NCBI RefSeq assembly: GCF_002105555.1
Contig: NZ_CP020612.1
Location: 1,170,001 to 1,234,000, forward strand
Direction of reading: 5' to 3'
Source: Paracoccus contaminans
Lineage (GTDB): Bacteria > Pseudomonadota > Alphaproteobacteria > Rhodobacterales > Rhodobacteraceae
DNA length: 64,000 bases
The notes beneath the pieces were generated by a model. It made no database searches. It was not told the origin of the DNA and saw only the letters and a program-made list of their open reading frames with translations. Each line of letters starts with the position of its first letter. Positions within the stretch are counted from its first letter, which is position 1. Positions 38,493-48,032 of this stretch are shown here, piece by piece. Made by a program: the position numbers and the translations under genes.

Positions 38493-39479
38493 ATGTATAC
38501 CGGCCTTTCGGCCGGGACCGAGCTGACCTTCATGAAGGGATCGAACCCCTATCTGCACAGCCGCTGGGACGACTGGCAGGGCGTCTTTGTTCCGGGCGAG
38601 CCGTCGGCGCGCTTTCCGGTCAATTTCCTCGGCTATATGGAAGTCGCCCGCGTCATCGACAGCCGCGCCCGCGGCTTTGCCTATGGCGACATCGTGGCGA
38701 CGACCTTCGGCCACAAGACAGGCCATACCGCGAACCCGGGCCATGACCTGCTGCTGACAATGCCGGCCGGGATCGACCCGATGCTGGGCATCTTCGTCGC
38801 CCAGATGGGTCCGATCGCGGCGAACGGCATCCTGCATGCCGATGCCGAACAGTTCGGCGCCGCCGTGCCCGCCCTGGGCGCGGGGGTCGAAGGCCGGCCC
38901 GTGCTGGTCTGGGGCGGCGGCACCGTCGGGCTGTTCTGCGCGCTGTTCGCGCGCCAGGGCGGCGCGTCCGAGATCGTGGTCGTGGACCCCTCGCCCTGGC
39001 GGCAGGATCTGGCGCGGCGCATGGGTTTCGAGGCGATGGGCGAGGACGAGGCCTGGCGCCATGCGAAAGCCCGCTGGCACCACAAGGCCGGCGGACGCGG
39101 GGCCGAGATCGTGTTCCAGACCCGCGCCCATTCGGGCAGCCTGAACCTGTGCCTGCGGGCGCTGCGCCCGCAGGGGACGGTGATCGACCTGGCCTTCTAT
39201 CAAGGGGGCATGGACGGCCTGCGCCTGGGCGAGGAGTTCCACCACAACGGCCTGTCGATCCGCTGCGCGCAGATCAACCGGATGCCCCGCCCGGTGGCGG
39301 CGGCATGGGACCAGCGCCGGCTGGCGCAGGAAACGCTGCGCCTGCTGGCGGCCGAGGGTGATCTGATCCGCCGCGAGATGATCACCCATGTCGTGCCCTA
39401 TGACGAGGCGCCGGCCTTCCTGCGCCATCTGGTCCGGGACCGGCCCGAATTCCTGCAGGTCGTATTCCAGCATGACTGA
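38493..39479 (+). CDS. Zinc-binding-dehydrogenase-like protein; true N-terminus lies upstream
   Basis: At least 328 residues of a medium-chain (ADH-like) dehydrogenase: TGLSAGTELTFMKGSNPYL, GHKTGHTANPGH, VLVWGGGTVGLFCALFA (nucleotide fold) and GTVIDLAFYQGG. The four-cysteine structural zinc site is missing. Coordinates start at the first conventional ATG, but homologous sequence (HIRSLGIERENEPYFFGYDEG) continues upstream in the same frame to about 38379 without any ATG, GTG or TTG, so the real start is a rare codon such as CTG or the sequence has an error. It overlaps the next ATG (ATGACTGA). Its neighbours suggest redox tailoring of a sugar. Confidence 0.75.
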   Translation: MYTGLSAGTELTFMKGSNPYLHSRWDDWQGVFVPGEPSARFPVNFLGYMEVARVIDSRARGFAYGDIVATTFGHKTGHTANPGHDLLLTMPAGIDPMLGIFVAQMGPIAANGILHADAEQFGAAVPALGAGVEGRPVLVWGGGTVGLFCALFARQGGASEIVVVDPSPWRQDLARRMGFEAMGEDEAWRHAKARWHHKAGGRGAEIVFQTRAHSGSLNLCLRALRPQGTVIDLAFYQGGMDGLRLGEEFHHNGLSIRCAQINRMPRPVAAAWDQRRLAQETLRLLAAEGDLIRREMITHVVPYDEAPAFLRHLVRDRPEFLQVVFQHD

Positions 39480-41837
39480 GCACCAGCACCTGAACGAAGC
39501 CGACGCCGCCGCCGTCACCGCCCCGCCCCAGGGCGGGACAGTGCCGCTGCGCGAGCCGACCGAGCGTGAGCGCGAGGAAATGCGCGCCCTTGCCGCGCTG
39601 CATTCGGGCCGCATCCCCGAGCCGCATCCCGACGCCGGCAAAATCCGCATCCTGTGGGTCTTTGCCTGGCTGGTCGTGGGCGGCGAGGAAACCGAGGTCC
39701 GCCTGCTAGCGCAGAAGCTGGATCGCAGCCGCTATCGCATCGACGTGATTCCCTGTTTCCGCAAGCCCGGAATGCCCGACCAGAGCCACGAACAGCTGCG
39801 CGCGCTGGGAATCCACGTGGACACCACGGCCTATGGGCTGAGCTTCGGGGACACGATCGACTATCTGCGCCGCAAGCTGAACGGCGCGGATATCGTCATT
39901 TCGTCGCAGGACGTGGCGGATATCTATCCGGCGCTCGACCGGCTGGGCGTGCGCCCGCCGCTGATCGAACATGGCGGGCTGGTCCGCGAGGCCCTGTCCG
40001 GTCCCAAGCACCACACTGCGCGCTATGTCGGCGTGTGCGATTCGATCCGCGCGGCCGCGGCCGGACGGATGCCCGACCGGCCGCACCATGCCCTTGAAAT
40101 CCCGTCCATGGTCGATCTGGCCGAGTTCGATCCTGCGGCGCGCGATCGCACGCGCGCGGCGCTGGGAATCGCGCCGGATCAGTGCCTGATCGGCTGGGTC
40201 GGCCGCCTGGACCGCAAGAAGCGGGTCGAGGATTTCATCGCCGCCGCCATGATCGTCGCGGGCGATGATCCGCAGGCGCGGTTCATCGTCGTGGGCGGCC
40301 CCGATGCCTTCATGCCCGAATATGCCGACGAGCTGCGCCATCTGGCCGCCCCGCTGGGCGAACGGATCATCTTTACCGGCGATCGCAAGGACGTGCCCGA
40401 CCTGCTGATGGGGATGGACATGCTGTGCTGGCTGTCGCGCGGCGAGGGAATGCCCCATGTCATCGCGGAAGCAGGCGCGGCAGGGCTGCCGGTGATCGCC
40501 ACGCCCGACAATGGCGCCTGCCAGCAGATCAGGGATGGCGAGACGGGCCTGTTCGTTCCGCACGAGGATCCCCCCGCCGTGGCGGCGGCGATCCGGCGCC
40601 TGCTTGCCGACCAGGGCCAGCGCCAGCGCCTGGGCCGCAGGCTGCGCACCCATGTCGAGGCGAGCTATTCGGCCGAAGCGGTCGTGCCGCAGTGGGAACG
40701 CCTGTTCGCCGAGGTGCTGGCCGAGCGCCGGCCGGCACCGCCACCCTCGACCTTTTCGAGTTTCGTGCTGGGGGGGTGGGAAAGCTCGACCCATCGGCGC
40801 CATGACGGGCGGCGGCTGGACGTGCTGGCGGCGACCGGGCACGACCGCCATGCCGCATCCGATTACCGGCAGCTTCAGCAGCACGGCATCCATGCCTGCC
40901 GCGACGGTATCCGCTGGCACCTGATCGAGCCGTCGCCGGGGCAATATGACTTTTCCAGCCTGACCCCGATGGTCGAGGCGGCCCGTGATACGGGCACGCA
41001 GATCGTGTGGGATCTGCTGCATTATGGCTGGCCGGACGATCTGGACATCTGGTCGCCGGCCTTCGTGAACCGCTTCGCCGCCATGGCCCGCGCCGCCGGC
41101 AACCATATCCGCAACCTCACCGACACGGTGCCGTTCTGGTGCCCTGTGAACGAGATCAGCTTCTTTTCCTGGGCCGGGGGGACGCGCGCTATCTGAACCC
41201 CTTTGCCGCCGGACGCGGCTACGAGCTGAAGGTCCAGCTTGCCCGCGCCTATCTGGCCGCCGCGGCCGAGCTGCGCGCGCTGGATCGCCGGGCACGGTTC
41301 CTGATGGCCGAGCCGCTGATCGCCATTCACCATGTCGGATGGAGCGGCCGGCCCCTGTGGGAGGCGCATGGCTGGCACGACGCCCAGTTCCAGGCCTTCG
41401 ATCTCGTGTCGGGCCGGCTCTGGCCCCAGATCGGGGGGGGCGAGGAATGGCTCGACCTTGTCGGGGTGAACTACTACTTCAACAACCAGTGGATCCATGG
41501 CGGGCAGCCCGTTGACGTGGACGACGTGATCTATCGTCCCTTGTCGGACCTGCTGGTCGAGGTCGCCGCCCGCTATGATCGCCCGCTGATGGTGGCCGAA
41601 ACCGGCACCGAGGGCATCAGGCGCGGGGCGTGGTTCGACTATGTCGCGGCCGAGACAGCGCGGGCGCGCCAGAGGGGCGCCCCTGTAGAGGGGATCTGCC
41701 TTTACCCCATCGCCGAGCATCCAGGCTGGGACGATGACCGGATGTGCCCCAATGGCCTGCTTGGCCCCCATGTCGAACAGGGCGGGCGGTCGGTGGACGA
41801 ATGGCTGGCAAAGGCCATCGCCGGCCGCGTGGGCTGA
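39472..41837 (+). CDS. GT4 glycosyltransferase fused to a GH1-like domain (frameshifted as sequenced)
   Basis: Residues 1-440 are a GT4 enzyme (VFAWLVVGGEETEVRLL, IGWVGRLDRKKRVEDFI, SRGEGMPHVIAEAGAAGLPV). From about 450 to the end lies a family-1-glycosidase-like domain: a PVNEISFFSWAGG acid/base-type segment and a MVAETGTEG nucleophile-type segment. The frame breaks at the G6 run 41176-41181. One extra G would give SWAGG-DARYLNPFAAGRG and an uninterrupted product of about 788 residues. It is probably a homopolymer error. The GH-like domain may act as a transglycosidase or be non-catalytic. Last gene of the operon, converging on nagA. Confidence 0.78.
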
Positions 41838-41841
41838 GCGC

Positions 41842-42942
41842 CTAGGGCAGCACGAAGCCCGTCAGCCTGCCGTCCTGCCACAGCAGCAGGTCGGCAGCCG
41901 GGCTGCTTTCGATGGCGCTGGGGGCGCCCATGACGCGGGCGGGATTGGTGATGGCCAGCCGCAGGGCATCCTCGAAGGCCAGCCCGATCACATGGACAAG
42001 CCGGGCAACGCCTTCGGCCATGGTGGTATGAGCGCCGGCGAGGTTTCCTTCGTCATTGACGAGCCGGCCCCCGGCCAGCCGTACCCATCGCCCGTAAAGC
42101 TGGAAAGCATCCGGCCCGCCAACCGTCGGCATGGCGTCCGAAACGATATGGCTGCGCCCGACCCCATGAACGGCCAGCGCCAGCCGCAGCATCGCATCGC
42201 TGACATGCACGCCGTCGCAGATCATGCCCATGTCCGCGCCCGAGAGGATGGCGCTGCCCACCATGCCCGGCTCTCGGCCGGTCATCTGTGACATGGCATT
42301 GTAAAGATGCGTGAAGTTGCTGGCGCCGGCATCCAGCGCGGCCTGCACCTGATCCGCCGTTGCATCGCTGTGGCCAAGCGACACCGTCACGCCGGCGGCG
42401 GCAAGGCGGGCAATCTGTGCAGGGCGTGCCATTTCGGGCGCAAGGGTCAGCAGAACGGGGATGCCGCGTCCGCACAGGCCTTCGGCCAAGGCGATGGTGC
42501 GCTCATCCAACGGGCGGATGAAGCGGCCGTCATGGGTGCCGCGCCGGGCAGGGCTGATATGCGGCCCTTCGAGATGCAGGCCGAGCAGACCGGGGGTGCC
42601 CCAAGCCGCGATGACCGCCGCTGCCGCTGCCTCGGCCCCCTCGGGCGCATCGGTGATGAGAGTGGGCAGCAGGCGGGTGGTTCCGAAACGCCGATGCGCC
42701 GCGATGATGGCGGCGATGCCTTCGGGCGTCGGCGAGGCGTTCAGCAGCACCCCGCCGCCCCCGTTGACCTGAAGATCGACGAGGCCCGGCGTGACGATCC
42801 CGGCCATGCGCCTGTGGCCCCCGTTTGCCGGAACGATCCGCACCGCGCCGCCGGACAGGTCAAGGGCCAGTCCGGGCCGCAGCCGCTCGCCATCGAAAAC
42901 CGCATCGGGCAGGATGGTTGCGGCTGTGCCCGAGGCCGGCAA
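41842..42942 (-). CDS. nagA: N-acetylglucosamine-6-phosphate deacetylase
   Basis: NagA removes acetate from GlcNAc-6-phosphate in amino-sugar recycling. The 366-residue amidohydrolase shows TPGLVDLQVNGGGG, HLEGPHISP with its metal glutamate, VSLGHSDATADQV, the substrate segment THLYNAMSQM with GREPG, and ICDGVHVSD. The only plausible start is TTG at 42942, two bases after the grpE stop, with a weak ribosome site. No nagB or PTS genes are near, so it probably serves peptidoglycan or chitin-derived sugar recycling. It converges on the fusion operon. Confidence 0.92.
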   Translation of the reverse strand: MPASGTAATILPDAVFDGERLRPGLALDLSGGAVRIVPANGGHRRMAGIVTPGLVDLQVNGGGGVLLNASPTPEGIAAIIAAHRRFGTTRLLPTLITDAPEGAEAAAAAVIAAWGTPGLLGLHLEGPHISPARRGTHDGRFIRPLDERTIALAEGLCGRGIPVLLTLAPEMARPAQIARLAAAGVTVSLGHSDATADQVQAALDAGASNFTHLYNAMSQMTGREPGMVGSAILSGADMGMICDGVHVSDAMLRLALAVHGVGRSHIVSDAMPTVGGPDAFQLYGRWVRLAGGRLVNDEGNLAGAHTTMAEGVARLVHVIGLAFEDALRLAITNPARVMGAPSAIESSPAADLLLWQDGRLTGFVLP

Positions 42943-42944
42943 GT

Positions 42945-43502
42945 TCAGCCCGCGCCGCCCGGCAGCGAGGAAACCCCCACCTGCGCCGCGCGCAACAGCC
43001 GGTCATGCAGCATGAAGCCGTTGGACATGACCTGGATGATGTCGCCCGCCACGGTGTTCGGCACGGGCGCCTCGAACATCGCCTCGTGGCTTTGCGGATC
43101 GAAGCGGTCGCCGACCTGCGGGACGATGACCTTGATCCCATGGCGGGCAAAGACGTTCTGCAATTCGCGCAGCGTCAGCTCCACCCCTTCGATCAGCTGG
43201 GGGGCCGCGGAACGTTCGGCGCCGGCCGCGTCGATGGCCCGGCTGAGCGCGTCATAGACGGGCAGCAGGTCGCGCGCCAGCTTTGAGCCGCCGTAGTTTT
43301 CCGCCTCGCGCCGATCCTTGTCAGCCCGCTTGCGCGCGTTTTCCGCATCGGCCAGCGCCCGCATGAAACGGTCACGATAATCATCCCGTTCGGCCGCCAG
43401 CGCGCTGAGCGCATCGGCATCGGCCTGACCGGGCAGTTCGGCCATCATGTCGTCCTGCACCGGAACATCGGTCAGGTCGGCGGGGTTTGTCGCGTCGTTC
43501 AT
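42945..43502 (-). CDS. grpE: GrpE nucleotide-exchange factor
   Basis: GrpE releases ADP from DnaK in the heat-shock chaperone cycle. The 185-residue protein has an acidic N-terminus, a long coiled-coil helix (ALAAERDDYRDRFMRALADAE at about 33-53, continuing NARKRADKDRREAE) and the C-terminal beta wing ending LLRAAQVGVSS. The signature-like VGDRFDPQSHEAMF is present. It follows hrcA by 4 bases on the same strand, the order usual in Rhodobacteraceae, so the two form a heat-shock operon. Confidence 0.95.
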   Translation of the reverse strand: MNDATNPADLTDVPVQDDMMAELPGQADADALSALAAERDDYRDRFMRALADAENARKRADKDRREAENYGGSKLARDLLPVYDALSRAIDAAGAERSAAPQLIEGVELTLRELQNVFARHGIKVIVPQVGDRFDPQSHEAMFEAPVPNTVAGDIIQVMSNGFMLHDRLLRAAQVGVSSLPGGAG

Positions 43503-43506
43503 CGTC

Positions 43507-44559
43507 TCATCCTTTCCGGTCGGACAGCACCCGACCGACGAGTTGGGCGGTGTAATCCACGATCGGGACGATCCGTCCGTAATTGAGCCGGGTCGGCCCG
43601 ATCACGCCAACAGCGCCCACGATCTTTCGGTCAGCGTTCATATAGGATGAAACGACGAGAGAGGAACCGGAAAGTGAGAAAAGCTCGTTTTCCGATCCGA
43701 TGAAAATCCGTACCCCTTCCGCCTCTTCGGCGAGTTCGAGGAAGCGGGCGATGTCGCGCTTTCGTTCAAGATCGTCAAAGAGGCTGCGCACCCGGTCGAG
43801 ATCGGCTGCCTCGTGATCGAGAAGATTGGCGCGTCCGCGCACGATCAGCCGGGGATCGGATGCCGCATCCTCCCATTGGGCAAGGCCGGCCTGGGCAAGC
43901 TGCGCGGCGAGGCTGTCGAGCTTGCGGCGGTCGGCGGCGATATGGTCGGCCAGATCGCGCCGCAGCTCGGACAGGGTCCGGCCCGCCGCGCGCGCGGACA
44001 GGTAGTTGCCCGCCTCGCGCAGCGAACCGGGTGTCTGTCCGGGCGGGGGAGCGAACAGGCGGTTTTCCACCCGCCCATCGGCCAGAACGAGGATGACCAA
44101 TGCCCGGTCGGGGGCGAGGCTGACAAACTCGATGTGATGAACCGGCGCTTCTTCCTGGCGGGGCATCAGGACGACAGAGGCCCCGCGGGTCAGCATCGAA
44201 AGCGCGGTCGAGACGCGGTCGAGCAATGCCCCCGTATCCCTTGCCGTGTTACCCACGATATCGACGATCATGGCCCTGTCCTCGGGGCCGATCGGGCCGG
44301 CCTCCATCAGCCCGTCCACGAACATGCGCAGGCCCAGCTGGGTGGGAAAGCGGCCCGCGGAGACATGGGGGCTTTCCAGAAGCCCCATCAGTTCAAGATC
44401 CTGCATGACATTGCGGATCGTCGCGGCGGATACGGACATGCCGCGGGTCAGCGTGCGCGAGCCGACCGGCTCGCCGTTTTCCAGATACATTTCAACTACG
44501 CGGCGAAAGATTTCGCGCGAGCGGTCATTCAGATCGGCCAGCAGGTTGGGTCCGGGCAT
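43507..44559 (-). CDS. hrcA: Heat-inducible transcription repressor HrcA
   Basis: HrcA represses groESL-type genes by binding CIRCE elements. The 350-residue protein starts MPGPNLLADLNDRSREIFRR with a winged helix near 20-75 (GEPVGSRTLTRGMSVSAATIRNVMQDLE, split). The central segment SAGRFPTQLGLRMFVD and the C-terminal GVIGPTRLNYGRIVPIVDYTA are diagnostic. The start at 44559 was chosen on homology; its ribosome site is weak. It is divergent from rph across 79 bp. I found no CIRCE inverted repeat in that gap, so autoregulation through CIRCE is not evident. Confidence 0.95.
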   Translation of the reverse strand: MPGPNLLADLNDRSREIFRRVVEMYLENGEPVGSRTLTRGMSVSAATIRNVMQDLELMGLLESPHVSAGRFPTQLGLRMFVDGLMEAGPIGPEDRAMIVDIVGNTARDTGALLDRVSTALSMLTRGASVVLMPRQEEAPVHHIEFVSLAPDRALVILVLADGRVENRLFAPPPGQTPGSLREAGNYLSARAAGRTLSELRRDLADHIAADRRKLDSLAAQLAQAGLAQWEDAASDPRLIVRGRANLLDHEAADLDRVRSLFDDLERKRDIARFLELAEEAEGVRIFIGSENELFSLSGSSLVVSSYMNADRKIVGAVGVIGPTRLNYGRIVPIVDYTAQLVGRVLSDRKG

Positions 44560-44638
44560 TCGGGTTGCGATGTGGGGCACGGGGCCTGTATCTGACGGAT
44601 AGCAAAAAGCCCCTTCGCGGGCCAGAAAGGACCACCTC

Positions 44639-45352
44639 ATGCGACCCTCAGGCCGGAAGTTAAGCGAGTTGCGACCGATTTCAATCGAAACCGGCGTGAT
44701 GAGCCATGCAGAGGGATCGTGCCTGGTCCGCATCGGCGGAACCCATGTGCTGTGTTCGGCATCAGTCGAGGACAAGCCGCCGCCCTTTCTGCGCGGCACC
44801 GGGCAGGGCTGGGTGACGGCGGAATATGGCATGCTGCCGCGGGCGACCCATACCCGCAACCGGCGCGAGGCGGCGTCGGGCAAGCAGTCCGGCCGCACGC
44901 AGGAGATCCAGAGGCTTGTGGGGCGGGCCTTGCGCGCCGGCGTGGATCGCCAGGCGCTGGGAGAGCGGCAGATCGTCATCGACTGCGACGTGATCCAGGC
45001 TGATGGCGGAACCCGCTGTGCGGCCATCACCGGCGGATGGGTGGCGCTGCGCCTGGCCGTCAACCGCCTGCTTGAGGCCCGCCTGTTGACCAGTGATCCC
45101 ATCATCGATCATGTCGCGGCGGTCAGTTGCGGGATCTATGCCGGGCAGCCGGTGCTGGATCTCGATTATGCCGAGGACAGCGCCGCTGGGACGGACGGGA
45201 ATTTTGTCCTGACCGGCGCGGGTCGGCTGGTCGAGATCCAGATGTCGGCCGAGGGGGCAGCCTTCACGAGGACCGAGATGGAGTCGCTGCTGGATCTGGC
45301 CGAGGCGGGCCTTGCCCAGCTGGTGGCCGCGCAGAAGGCGGCCGTCGCATGA
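44639..45352 (+). CDS. rph: Ribonuclease PH
   Basis: RNase PH trims tRNA 3' ends by phosphorolysis. The 237-residue product has [37 protein letters not shown], the [15 protein letters not shown] phosphate-site region, [13 protein letters not shown] and [14 protein letters not shown], all diagnostic. The start follows AAAGGACC. Its stop overlaps the rdgB start (ATGA). It begins the rph-rdgB-hemW operon, divergent from hrcA. Confidence 0.96.
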   Translation: MRPSGRKLSELRPISIETGVMSHAEGSCLVRIGGTHVLCSASVEDKPPPFLRGTGQGWVTAEYGMLPRATHTRNRREAASGKQSGRTQEIQRLVGRALRAGVDRQALGERQIVIDCDVIQADGGTRCAAITGGWVALRLAVNRLLEARLLTSDPIIDHVAAVSCGIYAGQPVLDLDYAEDSAAGTDGNFVLTGAGRLVEIQMSAEGAAFTRTEMESLLDLAEAGLAQLVAAQKAAVA

Positions 45353-45954
45353 GGCGCCTGAGCGAAGGCAGGCTGCTGGTGGCGACCCACAATGCCGGCA
45401 AGCTGGAGGAGATGCGGGCGCTGCTTGCCCCTGCGGGTGTCGAGGTCATCGGCGCAGCTGAACTGGGCCTGCAAGCGCCCGCCGAAACCGAGGACAGCTT
45501 TGTCGGCAATGCCCGGATCAAGGCGAAGGCTGCGATGGCGGCAACCGGGCTGCCGGTGCTGGCCGATGACAGCGGCATTACCGTTGATGGCCTGGATGGC
45601 GCACCTGGGGTTCATACGGCCGACTGGGCCGAAACGGAACATGGACGCGATTTCATGCAGGCGATGAGCCGGACCTGGGCCGCACTGGAGGCGAAAGCCG
45701 TGCCCGAGCCGCGCAGGGCGCAATTTCGCGCCACGCTGCTGGTCTTGTGGCCGGATGGCGAGGAAGCGGTGTTCGAGGGTGTCGCGCCCGGCCGTCTGGT
45801 CTGGCCGCCGCGCGGCGCACTGGGGCACGGCTATGATCCGATCTTCGTGCCAGACGGGCATGAGCGCACCTATGCCGAAATGAGCGCCGACGAAAAGAAT
45901 GTCATCAGCCATCGTGCGATGGCTGTGCGCTTGCTGCAGGAGGCGCTGACCTGA
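45349..45954 (+). CDS. rdgB: Non-canonical purine NTP pyrophosphatase (RdgB/HAM1)
   Basis: RdgB hydrolyses ITP, dITP and XTP, keeping deaminated purines out of DNA and RNA. The 201-residue protein has the N-terminal [14 protein letters not shown], the metal motif [32 protein letters not shown] split by one residue, and the C-terminal [12 protein letters not shown] and SHRAMA. The ATG overlaps the rph stop, and its own stop overlaps the CTG proposed for hemW. Confidence 0.96.
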   Translation: MRRLSEGRLLVATHNAGKLEEMRALLAPAGVEVIGAAELGLQAPAETEDSFVGNARIKAKAAMAATGLPVLADDSGITVDGLDGAPGVHTADWAETEHGRDFMQAMSRTWAALEAKAVPEPRRAQFRATLLVLWPDGEEAVFEGVAPGRLVWPPRGALGHGYDPIFVPDGHERTYAEMSADEKNVISHRAMAVRLLQEALT

Positions 45955-47147
45955 CCGCCCTGGCCCCGCCAAGCACGCGCCCGGACAGGGCCAGCGTCGA
46001 GGACTGGCAGGCGGGGGGCTTTGCCCTTTACGTGCATTGGCCCTTCTGCACCTCGAAATGCCCCTATTGCGATTTCAACAGCCATGTTGCTGCCGCGATC
46101 GACCAGTCTGCCTGGCTAGCGGCCTTTCGGGGCGAGATCCGGCGGGCAGCCGCGGAAACGCCCGGACGGGTGCTGCGCAGCATCTTTTTTGGCGGGGGAA
46201 CCCCGTCCTTGATGGACCCGGACGTGGTCGCGGGCGTGATCGAGGAAGCCGCCTTGGCATGGCGGTTTGCCAATGACATCGAGATCACGTTGGAGGCCAA
46301 TCCGGGCAGCGTCGAACAGGGCCGCTTTCGGGCCTATGCTGGCGCGGGGGTCAACAGGCTGTCCATGGGGGTGCAGGCGCTGAATGACGAGGACTTGCGC
46401 CGCCTGGGACGGCTGCACAGCGTTGCCGATGCCCAAGCTGCCTTTGACATTGCGCGGGCGCAGTTTAGCCGCGTCAGCTTTGACCTGATCTATGGCCGCC
46501 AGCATCAGAGCCGCGCAGCTTGGCGGCAGGAACTGCGCCAGGCCCTTGGGATGGCGGTGGATCACCTGTCCCTTTACCAGCTGACGATCGAGGATGGGAC
46601 GGCTTTCGGGGCTCGTGCCGCTGCGGGCAAGCTGGCCGGCCTGCCATGCGACGATCTTGCAGCGGACATGTATCTGGACACGCAGGAGATCTGCGCGGCG
46701 GCCGGATTGCCTGCCTATGAAATATCCAACCATGCCGCGCCTGAGGCAGAGTCGCGCCACAACCTTGTCTATTGGCGGCAAGGCGACTGGGTCGGGATCG
46801 GGCCTGGCGCGCATGGCCGGCTTACGCTGCATGGCGGGATGCGCCATGCCACCGAAGCGATCCGTGCCCCATCGGCCTGGCTGGCGGCAGCCCTGCAGGG
46901 GTCGGGAGAAATGCCGCGCCACGCCATCCCCCTGAACGAACAGGCAATAGAATATCTGCTGATGTCGCTTCGCCTGTCCGAGGGCATGGACATGAGCCGC
47001 CACGCCGCCTTGGCCGGAAAGGCGCTGGATCAAGGCGCGCTTGCCGATCTTGCCGGCATGGGGCTGATCGTCGTTGAAGGGGAACGGCTGAGAGTCACGC
47101 CCGCCGGGCGGCCGGTCCTGAACGCGATCCTCAGGGCGCTTGCCTGA
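45951..47147 (+). CDS. hemW: HemW-type radical SAM protein, probable CTG start
   Basis: A 398-residue radical SAM protein of the HemW (oxygen-independent coproporphyrinogen oxidase-like) group, thought to be a haem chaperone. The cluster cysteines are in HWPFCTSKCPYCDF; GGGTPSLMD, LEANPGS, NRLSMGVQALND and SLYQLTIEDGTAF follow. Homology extends upstream of the first conventional codon (GTG 46032) through DWQAGGFALYV. No ATG, GTG or TTG exists in that frame, but CTG at 45951 lies 7 bases after AGGAGG (45938-45943) and overlaps the rdgB stop. I therefore place the start at CTG. Confidence 0.88.
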   Translation: MTALAPPSTRPDRASVEDWQAGGFALYVHWPFCTSKCPYCDFNSHVAAAIDQSAWLAAFRGEIRRAAAETPGRVLRSIFFGGGTPSLMDPDVVAGVIEEAALAWRFANDIEITLEANPGSVEQGRFRAYAGAGVNRLSMGVQALNDEDLRRLGRLHSVADAQAAFDIARAQFSRVSFDLIYGRQHQSRAAWRQELRQALGMAVDHLSLYQLTIEDGTAFGARAAAGKLAGLPCDDLAADMYLDTQEICAAAGLPAYEISNHAAPEAESRHNLVYWRQGDWVGIGPGAHGRLTLHGGMRHATEAIRAPSAWLAAALQGSGEMPRHAIPLNEQAIEYLLMSLRLSEGMDMSRHAALAGKALDQGALADLAGMGLIVVEGERLRVTPAGRPVLNAILRALA

Positions 47148-47153
47148 GGAGGC

Positions 47154-48032
47154 TTAGCTGCCCCCGCTCAGCATCTGGCACAAACGGTCCAGCTGATCGA
47201 GATCGCGGTAGGTGATGGTAAGCCGTCCACCCTCGTTCCCTTGATGATCGATCCTGACGCGCATTCTGAGATGCGCGCTGAGGTCGTTTTCCAATGCGCG
47301 CGTATCGGCATCCTTATCGCTGCGCGCGCGTTGAGCGGATGGTTCGGAAGGCTGTGCGGCCTGACGGGCCAATGCCTCGGTTTCGCGGACGGAAAGGCTG
47401 CGGTCAATGACGCGGCGGGCGAGGGCGACGGGATCAGGGGTCGTGATCAGGGCGCGGGCATGGCCCGCCGTCAGCTTGCCTTCCTGCACGTAAACCTGAA
47501 CCTGATCGGGCAGGGTCAGAAGCCGCAGCAGGTTGGAAATATGGCTGCGGCTTTTATCCAGGGCTTCGGCCAGCTTTTCCTGGGTATGCCCGAAACGGTC
47601 CATCAGCTGGCGGAAAGAGGCCGCTTCCTCGATGGGGTTGAGATTGGCGCGCTGGATGTTTTCGATCAGCGCGACTTCAAGCACCTCGGTATCGTTGAGG
47701 GCACGGATGATGACAGGCAGTTCATGCAGGCGCGCCATCTGCGACGCGCGCCAACGCCTTTCGCCTGCGACGATCTGGTAAAGGCCCGGTTCGGTCGGAT
47801 GCGGGCGGACGATCAGCGGCTGCAGGACACCGCGATTCTTGATCGATGCAGCAAGTTCCGCCAGTGCTTCGGGGTCGAAGGCACGGCGCGGCTGATCAGG
47901 GTTTGGTATGATCTGTTCGACCGGAACCAGCTGAGGCGCGTGGGACAGAGGACCAGGGGCAAGGTCTACTTCAGCCATCAGTGCCGACAGGCCGCGCCCG
48001 AGTCCGGCCTTGCGGGTACGGTTTTCAGCCAT
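47154..48032 (-). CDS. parB: Chromosome-partitioning protein ParB
   Basis: A 292-residue ParB/Spo0J-type CTPase and DNA-binding protein that loads at parS and spreads. It opens with Arg/Lys-rich AENRTRKAGLGRGLSALM. The N-terminal box has VPVEQIIPNPDQPRRAFD, GERRWRASQMA and ENIQRANLNPIEEA; the helix-turn-helix is near KLAEALDKSRSHISNLLRLL. A C-terminal dimerisation segment follows an Ala/Ser/Asp-rich linker. The ATG at 48032 overlaps the parA stop by 8 bases. Two parS-like sites lie 1.3 and 3.2 kb upstream. Confidence 0.96.
   Translation of the reverse strand: MAENRTRKAGLGRGLSALMAEVDLAPGPLSHAPQLVPVEQIIPNPDQPRRAFDPEALAELAASIKNRGVLQPLIVRPHPTEPGLYQIVAGERRWRASQMARLHELPVIIRALNDTEVLEVALIENIQRANLNPIEEAASFRQLMDRFGHTQEKLAEALDKSRSHISNLLRLLTLPDQVQVYVQEGKLTAGHARALITTPDPVALARRVIDRSLSVRETEALARQAAQPSEPSAQRARSDKDADTRALENDLSAHLRMRVRIDHQGNEGGRLTITYRDLDQLDRLCQMLSGGS

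Noticed and set aside
44560-44638. CIRCE element in the hrcA-rph gap
   Set aside because: No TTAGCACTC-N9-GAGTGCTAA-like inverted repeat is present.
46032-46034. GTG as the hemW start
   Set aside because: It would remove the conserved first strand just before the radical SAM cysteines and has no ribosome site, whereas CTG 45951 has an ideal one.
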